A stretch of DNA of 64,000 nt from Azolla caroliniana (lineage: Eukaryota > Polypodiophyta). The first letter of the stretch is position 1, and every line of letters starts with the position of its first letter. Shown here in pieces: positions 1 to 9,176 of this stretch. The position numbers and the translations under genes are program-made. Under the pieces are notes generated by a model. That model made no database searches. It saw only the letters and a program-made list of their open reading frames with translations, and was not told the DNA's origin. Where the stretch lies: assembly GCA_043228905.1 (NCBI GenBank), contig JBHGNT010000012.1:14322001-14386000 (forward strand), given 5' to 3'.

Positions 1-258
1 AATATCCGAAATGAAACATTGCCATCTATGACATTGATTGGGAGCTCGAATTTTGGATATCGATCAAGACAAAGGGATTTAGAAGCGCAGCTCTTCTTGA
101 CAACCTTAGACCCAATGTTGAGAAGGAAATTAAAAGAAGAAACCGATCTTTTATTTCTACATGGTCAGCGTGTTCGTCGCACACACTTTCTTGATCAAGA
201 TCGGTGTGGAGGACCAATGTCTCTATTTGCGGCACAACTAGTCAGGAGCTGGCTATGA
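1..258 (+). CDS. Last exon of a PLD-type phosphatidylglycerophosphate synthase (partial)
   Basis: The frame is open from the window edge to the TGA at 256-258. It holds the run LTLIGS-NFGYRS-RDLEAQ in the form 'MTLIGSSNFGYRS' followed by 'RQRDLEAQ'. This is the second phospholipase-D block of eukaryotic PGS1-type CDP-diacylglycerol-glycerol-3-phosphate 3-phosphatidyltransferase, which makes phosphatidylglycerophosphate, the precursor of cardiolipin, in mitochondria. The HxK part of the motif would lie upstream, outside the window. After the block the C-terminus is short and diverged (ends in RSWL), as in PGS1 proteins, which also end soon after it. Seed plants usually use the unrelated CDP-alcohol phosphotransferase type, so this form in a plant is notable. 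The assignment rests on one motif block of about 25 residues; the upstream exon boundary cannot be seen. Confidence 0.68.
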   Translation, partial: NIRNETLPSMTLIGSSNFGYRSRQRDLEAQLFLTTLDPMLRRKLKEETDLLFLHGQRVRRTHFLDQDRCGGPMSLFAAQLVRSWL

Positions 259-2730
259 TTTGTGGTTCTTTCTCTGATCTAAAATTCCCAAATGACTTTT
301 GAAGCACCTTAATAATCTAGGGGCCAGAGGACAATGTAAAGTATATATAACATAGGTTGTACAAATTTATAGTCAAAGAGCTTAAATTTGTAAGGGGTCT
401 TCGGAAAAACTCATCTGGCCAAAAAATGCATCAACTTCAGAGAATATTAAAGTCTTGTGATGTATTATCTAGTACTGATTCATAGTATTTTGGGATCACA
501 TGTATACTTTGTCCTGAGCAACCAAAAGCATTAACATTTTGGAGAGTAAGTCCAACAAGAAAATTTGTTACCTCAGGATTTATTTGTAATTAATTGTTAC
601 CATCAACTCAACAATCAATGTTCATTAAATGTTACAACTTACAAGTGGTAATACATAAGATTTTTAAGATATATAATGAGCCATATGTAGAAACATTAAA
701 TACCACATATTGGAAGCATGCTGAGGATATGCAAAATTGTATACGTATACATAAAAGTGCATGATGGTGCAAAAATGCAAGGTAGGTATTAGAACCCCTA
801 CAACCAGATATTTTGAAAATGGCCTATCGCTATGGTTAAAATTGGATTGATGTCTAAAGATGTTTTGACTGTTTGCATTTCATGAAAAAAAACTGACTTG
901 CCTTGCATGGCTCCTTTCTTATGTGATGCAGTAAGTTTGAAAATCTGCTTTTTCCATCTTTCTATTTGTTGGTGGTGTCCATATACTTCATACTACATGG
1001 GAACTTGCTTGAATTAAATCTGCCAAGTTGACTTGGAGACCACGAGACAATCGGGACTTAATTGTGATACTTCATGTTGGTATTGCTCCATTGAACATGA
1101 TGGCTTTGCTACATTGTCTTTCACTTTTCCCTTTTTACTCTAGGTTATTTTCCCTCTACGTTATATTCAATTTTGAGGATCTTTTCACTTTTCCCTCTAG
1201 GTTCTTCTAGTATTGAGGATGACTTGGTGAAATGAATTGAACCTGTGTAGAAGGTATGGTGATGAACTTCTATCACACCATCTCGTCATCATTGAGGATA
1301 GGTCTAAACTACACCCTAGGTATATGGATACATGTGTATCATGCATTGAGATGCACTATTATAGAAATCTACAATTCATACATTGAATGGAGATAGGCAA
1401 GTGTAGAGGTGTCAGTCTAGACAAGACGATTTGTCATTTACACAAAATAGAGTGAAATTCTAAGAAACAAAATATGTTGTTTCAAAATCTATTATTAGGG
1501 ATGAGGATACTTTCGATACCTTGAGTTTAGGCCATTCTTGTTGGGAGTTATATCATTAGAGATGGCCAATCTTGCAAGTGGGGAGTTACACTATTCGAGA
1601 TGTTTAGAGTTTCTTTTACAATAAATTCATAGATATGGTCTACTATGTGATTGAGACCCTTCTTGCAAGTGGTCGATTCCTATGATAAAATATGTTTAGG
1701 TCTATTTTTATTAGAGATCCAAATATTTAGACTTGGATAATGGATTTCTACCACTAGAGATGTTCATGCTTTTACCAAGGATCCATTAATTTAGACTCTC
1801 GTGAGTAAACACGACAAGCAAGTCTAAAAGGAAGAATGACCAACACATTGTAGAGAGACAGTGCTTGGCCAAGCATTCCATTTGGGTACATAGATCATCA
1901 CATAAAAGTCATTGCATGGATAGGGAGCATACTCAGTGAAATTTCTTGAGATGGGAATGGTTCGCCATAGAGGGCATTCATGTCATACATCATTTGAGAG
2001 GGATCATGGGTTGATCTACCATTGGTTCTAACTTTCCCATAATGTGTTTACTTTGTACATTGTATCCTCTGCATTACTTGTAACTTGTAAGTCGTACCTA
2101 TGATACTTGCATTATTGTACTTTGATCTCCAAATGCTTCCACATGGAACCATAGTATGAACCATACGTACCATACGTGCATTCGCGAATGAATCAATCAT
2201 TCGCGAAAGAAAAACACCCTCAAAGAATGATAAATATCATACTTTTGGATTAACTATTTATTATGAGGTAGATAAGCCTAAAAATGAAAAAAAAACAAAA
2301 AAAACATTAAAAAAATGGGAAAAAACAAAAAAACAAAACACGAGAATGTTTGGATAACATTCGCATTCGTTTTCCAACGTAGGAAAACGAATGTTATACT
2401 AGACGAACACGAATTTTACGTACTATGCATGGAACATACCTAATTTGGGCACAATTTAGTTTTGTTATTTTACAAGAAATTTTAAATGTGCACATGAATG
2501 TAACTTTTGGTCTCAAAAGAATTGATTAATAACATAGTCCCAAAATCGCACGGTGCTTTATTTGTTTTATTTACTCGGTGCACTGCTCTTTCATGTTGTT
2601 AATTATATGGATGTCGTAAGTCGTTTTGGCCATTTGAGGATGTTAACACTCTCTAGTGTGTATCAATTTGGCCTTTTAAGGAAATTCATGTAATAGTCTC
2701 TAATACGTAACAACATGCTAATCTACATAC
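259..2730. other. Spacer without recognised genes
   Basis: AT-rich DNA after the PGS1-like stop codon; the start should hold the 3' UTR of that gene. Short open frames (for example 1028-1210) show no family resemblance or codon pattern I trust. The only structured part is the pair of hairpins at 2181-2393, listed separately. Confidence 0.6.
2181..2393. repeat. Two perfect hairpins with related CATTCG stems
   Basis: TTCGCGAATGA (2181-2191) pairs perfectly with 2197-2207 across a 5-nt loop. CATTCGTTTTCC (2364-2375) pairs perfectly with 2382-2393 across a 6-nt loop. Both stems contain the string ATTCG/CGAAT, and A-rich DNA lies between them. They could be the ends of a small foldback element, but no target duplication was found. 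Confidence 0.55.
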
Positions 2731-3449
2731 TAATGGGATCGAATCATAGATCTCTGAGGAAGATATGCTGAAATGTACAGACAGGACATGAAAACAACAA
2801 ATACACAAGATACACAGTTTTACGTGGAAACCCTGAATGGGGAAAACCACAGGAACAGAGATCCACTACACAAATAGAGAATGCAAAAGGAGACAAGAAT
2901 ACAACACTCTCCTATACAAAGTGTATCAGCCATGCAAGGCTCTTGGTGTCTAACCTCACTCAAGGAGACACAGATACAACACTCTCCTATACAAAGTGTA
3001 TCAGCCACGCAGGGCTCTTGGTGTCTAACCTCACTCAACTATGGCACCGCTCACACTCTCACTCACAGAAACTCTATTCCACACTCTAACCATAATGTTT
3101 GGCCTAAGCGTACTTATACTTATACACTCTATGGGCTATTTACAAATGTAGTTCCTACTACTACTATTATTGTTATTATTATAGTTATAACTATATCCAT
3201 TAATCAACCGAGTAGTCGACTAGTTAGCTAGTCAATTCGACTAGTCGACTCCTGTGTCGACTGTCCAATCGTCACAACTAGTCGGTCTTATCCTCAACTT
3301 GGATAATCTATTGTCAGCTCTCAGCCTGACCAGTCGGATACTCGTCATTGACTGTCGTCGCTTACTCAATCGAACAGTCGACGACTCCTTGTCTTCGACT
3401 GTTGGCTCAAACAGTCGGCTCCTCCCACATGAGGGACATATTCCTAACA
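2731..3449 (-). repeat. 3' LTR of copia element 1
   Basis: On the minus strand it starts TGTTAGGAATATG and ends CCCATTA, where the sister LTR ends CCCATCA. It differs from the sister LTR (13337-14000) by a 75-bp tandem duplication (units 2889-2963 and 2964-3038) and by a shorter stretch near 3050-3080. The part at 3225-3420 is crowded with AGTCG/CGACT pentamers, which the sister LTR shares. Confidence 0.93.
2889..3038. repeat. 75-bp tandem duplication inside the copia 3' LTR
   Basis: Two adjacent copies of a 75-bp unit, for example ACAACACTCTCC at 2901 and again at 2976. The sister LTR has one copy, so the duplication arose after insertion or in the parent's 3' LTR. Confidence 0.9.
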
Positions 3450-3461
3450 AACTCCCCCTTC
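3450..3461 (-). other. Polypurine tract of copia element 1
   Basis: On the minus strand GAAGGGGGAGTT lies directly before the LTR start TGTTAGG. This is the expected place and composition for the plus-strand primer. Confidence 0.85.
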
Positions 3462-3612
3462 ACTCCTGTGGGAGGGAGTCAACTAGTCCTGTCTTTTGTG
3501 GACAGACTCTGAGTCTATCCATTGGTAGGTTCTTTGTGAGCATGTCAGATCCATTGTCGTTGGTGTGGAGCTTCAAAAGGGTAAACTCCCCGTCATCCAC
3601 TTTTTCCCGCAA

Positions 3613-5266
3613 CTAGTGATACCTTCTCTGTATATGCTTGGTTCGGGAGTGGTATGTAGTGTTCTTGGCTAGATGTATGACACTCTGATTATCGGAGTGA
3701 AGTAAGCATCTTTCTTGCTTCATTCCTACTTTATTGAGAAAATTTCTCATCCATATCAACTCCTTGCCGGCCTTTACCACTGCCATATATTCTGACACTG
3801 TGGTTGACAAAGCCATTGACTTATGCAGTCTTGGTTGCCACAACACTACTCCCCCTGCATAGGTCATCACATAACTACATGTGGACTGACTTGTGTCTAT
3901 ATCCCATGACATGTCTGAATCGGTAAATCCTTTGATCATAGATTTTTCGACTCTGAACCTAAGGCATACCCTTGAGGTGCCTTTTAAGTACCTGAGTATC
4001 CATTTGACATCGGCCCAATGTTCTCGTCTTGGATTACACATATATCGGCTTACTGCTCCTACAACAAATGTTATGTCTGGTCTCGTACAAACCATAACAT
4101 ACATCAAACTGCCGATGGCCAAGGCATACGATACTTCTCTCATCTCAACCTTGTCCTTCTCCCCTTTTGGGCATTAATTAGCATTCAACCCGTAGTTTGT
4201 CAGCAACGCAAAGCCGATTGGTTTTGCTTCCGACATGTTGAATCTTTCTAAGATCGTTGTCACATACTTCTCTTGTGACAACAACAACATTTTTTTGTTG
4301 TATCTCGAACTATGTGCATCCCTAAGATACGCTTGGCTGGTCCAAGATCTTTCATGGCAAACGACTTCCCTAGTGCTTTCTTCAAGGTCACGATCCTCTT
4401 TGTGTCTTGTCCGACTATCAATATGTCATCCACATATAATAATAGAATCAAGAAGTCGCCTTCATAGTACCCCTTGATGAACACACAATGATTAGCCTGT
4501 GTTTTATAAAACTTATGTTCCAGCATGAAGGAATCAACTTCTTGTACCATTGGTGTGGAGCTTGTTTCAAACCATACAAGCTTTTCTTCAGTTGACACAC
4601 CAAGTTCTCTCAACCTTCAAGCTGCTACATATAGATCTCTTCATCTAGCTCTCCATGCAGGAATGTTGTTTTGACATCCAACTGTTCGATCTCCAAATCC
4701 ATACTAACAACTATGCGTAGAACAGTTCGGATGGATGACATCTTCACAACTAGAGCAAATATCTCGTCAAAGTCGACACCCTTCTTTTGTTGAAAACCCT
4801 TCACCACGATGCGGGCTTTATATTTGGGTGCATTATCGACTTCTCCAGTTTTTACCTTGTAGACCCATTTATTCTTGAGTGCTCTCTTACCTTTTGGTAG
4901 CTCCACCAAATCGTAAGTATATTTTTTGTGCAAGGAGTCCATCTCGTCTTGCATTGCACTCAACCATTTCTCCTTGTGCTCATCAGTCGTGGCCTCATCA
5001 TAACAATTAGGCTCACCTCCATCAGTCAAGAGGATATATTTATTGGCATATGTAGTCAGTGCTCTCCTTTCTCTTAGAGGGTATCTCCTTCCACCCGTTG
5101 TCAGCTCCGGTTCGGATTTTCCCGCCGACTCTTTAGTCGGCTTGGGTTCATACATGTCGATCGGTTGCTTAGGGTTAGCTGACTCTGACTCGTATTCTTT
5201 TATGGACTTCAATAGGTCTATCGACTCCGACTCATCTATATTTGTCGGTTGCTCTGAGTCGACCAA
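3613..5266 (-). pseudogene. Copia 1 reverse transcriptase and RNase H
   Basis: Three open pieces in shifted frames. 4625-5266 carries the RT start (ALKNKWVYKVK, KARIVVKGFQQKKGVDFDE, LDVKTTFLHGELDEEIYM). 4260-4613 carries the catalytic block LLLYVDDILIVG, with YVDD at 4425-4436. 3613-4143 is copia RNase H (CTRPDI, HWADVKWILRYLKGT, the LHSDNQS block and KHI). Frameshifts separate the pieces, and the RNase H frame closes early at 3613. Confidence 0.93.
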
Positions 5267-5354
5267 CTCGAATTCTATTGTGCCGACTAGTTGTCTCCAA
5301 ATAGCCGATTGTGTCTGTTTGAGTAGTCTTTAAGTCAGTGATGGTGGAAGTCGA

Positions 5355-6633
5355 CTAGGAAGTCCATTCTGACTTCTCTTGTTTCCAGTCCTCGATTGTC
5401 TTGTCTTCCAAGAAGACTACATCTCGACTCCTCACTACTTTCTTTTCGACTATGTCCCACAACCTATACCCGAACTCATCCTCTGAGTACCCCAGGAATA
5501 TGCATGGTTTCAACTTATTGTCGAGCTTCGACCTCTGATCCTTAGCCACATGCATATACACTAAGCATCCGAACACCCTCAAGTTTTGGTAGGAGACCTC
5601 TTTTCCTATCCACACCTCTGTGGGACATCACCCTTCAATGACACTAAGGGAGACATGTTGATCAGATAAACAGTTGTATACATCGCCTCAGCCTGGTACG
5701 ATTTCAGCAGCTTAGCATGCGACAACATGCTCCTTACTCTCTTTGTTATCGTCGGATTCATCCTCTATGCAAGCCCGTTCAACTCACGGGTCTTCGGCAC
5801 TGTGTATTCGATTTGAATACCTTGGGCCTTGCAGTACTCTTCGAACTGCCCTCTATATTCACCATTGTTGCCGGTTTGGACAACCTTCAACTTCCGACCC
5901 GACTCTCTTTCAACCCTTGCCTGGAATTCCTTAAAGAACAACAGTACTTGGTCCTTCAACTTTAGTACAAAAGCCCACAACTTTCGATTATAGTCATCTA
6001 TGAATGTCACAATGTACTGCCCACCTTGATGCGATGGGGCATGTACGTATCACACATTTGTGTGTACTAGTTCTAATGCAGCTTCTCTTCTCCTTGGTGG
6101 TCTCGTGTGGAATGCAACTCTGTTCTATTTTCCGACTAAGCAGTCGACACACTCTCCAAGTGTACTCCTTTCACTTCTGAGAGAAGTTTCTGGTCAGCTA
6201 GGATGTGCATTCCCTTTTCACTCATGTGGCCTAGCCTCTTATGCCATAACTCACCACTCGAGTTGGCTGCCACATTTGCTTCCAACTTGCACAGTTGGGC
6301 ATGCATCATATACAGAGTGCCCTGCTTCTGTGCTCAGGCCCCTATGAGGTTTCCCCAACAGAACTTCCATTTGCCATTTCGAAAACTACCACTATAGCCT
6401 TTGTCATCCATTCTTCCAGTTGATATCATATTCAACCTAATATCGGGCACATGTCCAACATCCTTTAGGATCAACCGACAACCAGTCGACGTTATCAGAC
6501 ATACATTTCAAATGCCAACTATCTTGCACTCACCATTATCTCCCATCTCTACATAGTCATGGTCCCCAGCTGTGTAAGTTGAGAAACACTCTCTCGACAG
6601 AGTTATATGGAAAGATACACCCGAGTCGATTAC
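5355..6633 (-). pseudogene. Copia 1 protease and integrase
   Basis: Reading leftward from 6633: the aspartic protease site VIDSGVSFH; a GAG-pre-integrase motif with LWHKRLGHMSEKG; the integrase core with FIDDYNRKLW; then GNNGEY, where the second catalytic Asp is expected; then ELNGLA followed by a stop codon (TAG) where the catalytic Glu normally stands; and the C-terminal block FGCLVYMHV and KPCIFLGYSEDEFGYRLWD at 5355-5615. Two catalytic losses make the integrase inactive. Confidence 0.9.
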
Positions 6634-7493
6634 CTAGGTACACTCTTCACTTGCAAGATTTGTGCTTGTCTGCTCACAAATGAACAAGATCTCCTCTTCA
6701 CTTGTAGTCACGGCTGATGTGCTCCTCCTCAGAAATTTTTCTGGGTTCAACATCCTTTGGTGCACCTTTGTCCTTCTTAAGGTGTCGACAATTCTTCTGG
6801 AAGTGTCCAAGCTTTCCACAATAGAAACATGTGAGCTTACCTCTGGACTTGGACCTGACTTGGGATTTGTCTCTCCTTTGTGGACTTCTCTATTTGTTCC
6901 TTCCTCTACCAGGATGTTGAGCCATATTTGATTCCGACTAGAATAGGACACCCTTGTCCTTCCTTCTTGTCTCCTCGTTCAGGATACTTGTCTTTACCAC
7001 TTAAAGATAAGTTTTCTTCTTGACACGAGGTGCTAAGAGTCACCACCAGGTCCTCTCAGCTGTCTGACAAAGTACACATCAGTAGCAAGGCCTGCATAGC
7101 ATCATCCAAGGGAAACTTGGTTGCCGCAAGTTGATTTACTAGCCCCATGAATGTGTTGATGTGTTCCACTATGCTTTCTCCGTTCCTGTACTGCAATCTG
7201 ACTATCTTTCTCATCAAAGACATCTTGTTGAGGGCATTCTTCCTCTCGTACAACCCTGACTGTTTCTACCACATCTCGTGGGCATTTGTGTCGTTCGCCA
7301 CATGCTGAAGGGCACTAACATACACGCATTGTCTGATGGTGGCCATCACCTTCTGGTTGAGGAGTTTCCATTCAGACTCTAATACCCCCGTGGGTATTTT
7401 TTCTCTATCGATGGGCTCATACAGATCTTTGATGATGAGAAGATCCTCCATTTTGATCTTCCAGTCTGCATAGTTTTGTGAGTTCAGGGCCAT
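6634..7493 (-). pseudogene. Copia 1 gag with zinc knuckle
   Basis: The start ATG is at 7493, and the first residues MALNSQNYADWKIKMEDLL are typical of copia Gag. The piece 7056-7253 continues it (LQYRNGESIVEHINTFMGL). A CCHC knuckle CFYCGKLGHFQKNC is encoded at about 6788-6832 in another frame. The gypsy-type element A is inserted exactly at the start codon: its target duplication CCATC is the complement of GATGG, which holds the ATG. Confidence 0.9.
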
Positions 7494-7556
7494 CTATCAT
7501 GATAACACTCACATCATGCATCGAAAGGATCATGACACTCACATTATGACTCGAAA

Positions 7557-7603
7557 GGATTTGAACCCACGACCTTGTTGTACACATGTCAAATCCTTAA
7601 CCA
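7557..7603 (-). other. tRNA-like A-box/B-box module in the U3 of element A
   Basis: On the minus strand it reads TGGTTAAGGA (7594-7603), then about 26 nt, then GGTTCAAATCC (7557-7567). These match the RNA polymerase III A and B boxes of tRNA genes. It is antisense to the LTR. The same arrangement occurs in elements B, C and D and in the 3' LTR of A (about 12847-12893). Confidence 0.6.
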
Positions 7604-7722
7604 TTGTATTAATATTCTTTTATGTATAGTTTTTAGAATATGAAATCTAATATCATAGGAATATTCTATATTACTCTACATTCTAGAATGACCTAGAATA
7701 TTCTAGAGTGTTTTATACCACT

Positions 7723-7737
7723 AGAACCTTCTAGAAT
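7723..7737. promoter_or_regulatory. Heat-shock element in the U3 of A
   Basis: AGAACCTTCTAGAAT has three perfect alternating units GAA-nn-TTC-nn-GAA. Further two- and three-unit versions lie at 7661-7710 and 7780-7795 (for example AGAATATTCTAGAG), about 20-150 nt upstream of the TATA box. Confidence 0.6.
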
Positions 7738-7808
7738 ACTCTAGAGATCTTCTAGATTACTCTACATTCTAGGATAACCTAGAATATTCTAGAGTGTTTT
7801 CTATTACT

Positions 7809-7853
7809 TATAAATAGGGATCTACCACCCATCCCAAGCCTAAATTGGTTCAA
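7809..7853 (+). promoter_or_regulatory. TATA box and predicted transcript start of chromovirus A
   Basis: TATAAATA at 7809-7816. The string AAATTGGTTCAA begins at 7842, 33 nt from the first T, where a plant TATA promoter would start transcription. The same string is the exact complement of the primer-binding site, so it is read as the 5' end of the RNA. The 3' LTR keeps the same spacing (13099 and 13132). Confidence 0.75.
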
Positions 7854-7965
7854 TGTCATTTTGTAGCCTACGCTTTGTAATCCATTTTACTCTTCAATAT
7901 AATAATTCTCTTTCAATTATCTCTCTATCTCTCTTTGTCTCTCTTTGTCTCTCTTAGTCTTGACA

Positions 7966-7979
7966 GTTTGAACCAATTT
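7966..7979 (+). other. Self-primer-type primer-binding site of chromovirus A
   Basis: Directly after the LTR end come a 2-nt spacer GT and TTGAACCAATTT (7968-7979). No TGG tRNA-end complement is present. The 12 nt are perfectly complementary to AAATTGGTTCAA at the predicted RNA 5' end (7842-7853). Tf1/sushi elements prime reverse transcription this way. Confidence 0.7.
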
Positions 7980-8052
7980 TTTCCTTTCATCTCTTCATCT
8001 TCCACAAACCCTAACAAGTTCTCTTCTTCCTTCTCCTCTCCCCTCGTAAGCT

Positions 8053-9176
8053 ATGGAGTCCATGAGCAAACAAGAATACATGCGTGTTCTTTCTGAGCTC
8101 GACATGCTCACGAATAAATTTGTGGCATTAGAGCATGAGAATCAAAGGCTACTTGGAGATCTACAACACGTGAGCGCCGAAAAAGCTCAACAATATGAAG
8201 AGTTATCACAGCGGGTTCATCAACTCGAGGCGACTATATTGTCATTACGAGAGCAAGTGTCGAGGGCTCAGAACTCCCCTAGAGAGCCAAAGATTAGTCT
8301 CCCCGCCAAGTTTGATGGTATGAGGTCTTTATTTCGAGGCTTTTTGAATCAAGTTCGTCTAGTTATTCAGCTACATCCCAATCGGTATCCAACTGATGTT
8401 GCTCGTGTGGGATTAGTGGGAACTTTGCTATGGGTACGACGTTAGCATGGTTCGCACCACTTCACGAGAAGAAATCACCATTGCTGGAGGATTTCGAGGC
8501 ATTTGTTAAAGAGTTTCAAGCTAGTTTCGGAGACACCAACATCACTAGGACAACAATAAACAAGATTCGAAGGCTCCGACAAGGAGATCGTTCCGCGTCG
8601 GCTTATGCAGCCGATTTTTGTCTCTTGGCATGCGATATCCCTTGGGATGAGGCGGCCCTAATGGATCAATTCCGTCAAGGTTTGAGAAATGATGTCAAAG
8701 ATCTTCTTCTTACTTTCCTTGAAGATCCGAAGTCGCTTACAGAAGCCATTAGTCGAGCCGTGCGATGTGATAATTGCCTATTTGAGCGACGTTCTGAGCG
8801 CCAACAAATGTTATGCTGCCAACCTGAGCAGACTTACGCTTCCGTAATCGCAACGCCTCCACAAGTTTCTAGACCCATTACAAGGGATGGCCCAACTCCG
8901 ATGGAAATAGAGTCAACACAACGTTGTGGGCCATTATCAGATGCTAAGAAGCAACAACGTCAAGCGCATCACCTCTGCTTGTATTGTGGTGGTCCAAGAC
9001 ATATAGCTATAAATTGTCCACATAAACCTAGGCGTCAAGTATACCAAGTAAGTGCCCATGAAAACCCTACATCGAGTTCTATTGTTACTTCTAATAACAT
9101 AAATAAGCCTCATGGTCCATGCCATGAGAATAGATTCAATGTCTTGAGTCAATTAGAAGATGTTTTAAACGATTAA
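8053..9176 (+). pseudogene. Chromovirus A gag
   Basis: ATG at 8053. Residues 10-75 form a likely coiled coil rich in E, L and Q. A sushi-like Gag core follows (LPAKFDG, RGFLNQVRLV, YPTDVARVGLVGTLL), then a -1 frameshift near 8430. The second frame continues TLAWFAPLHEK, the EFQASFGD block and a zinc knuckle CLYCGGPRHIAINC near 8976-9017. It ends at TAA 9174-9176. Without the frameshift it would make one Gag of about 370 residues. Confidence 0.88.

Larger units (their letters stand above)
7495..7965 (+). repeat. 5' LTR of chromovirus A
   Basis: Begins TATCATGATAAC, where the 3' LTR has TGTCATCATAAC, so the terminal G is mutated. Ends TCTTGACA. Contains the antisense tRNA-like module (7557-7603), heat-shock-element units (7660-7800), a TATA box (7809-7816) and a pyrimidine-rich U5. 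Confidence 0.93.

Noticed and set aside
2881-3231. Plus-strand frame with a repeated 25-residue segment
   Set aside because: The repeat is the 75-bp duplication inside the copia LTR; no coding role.
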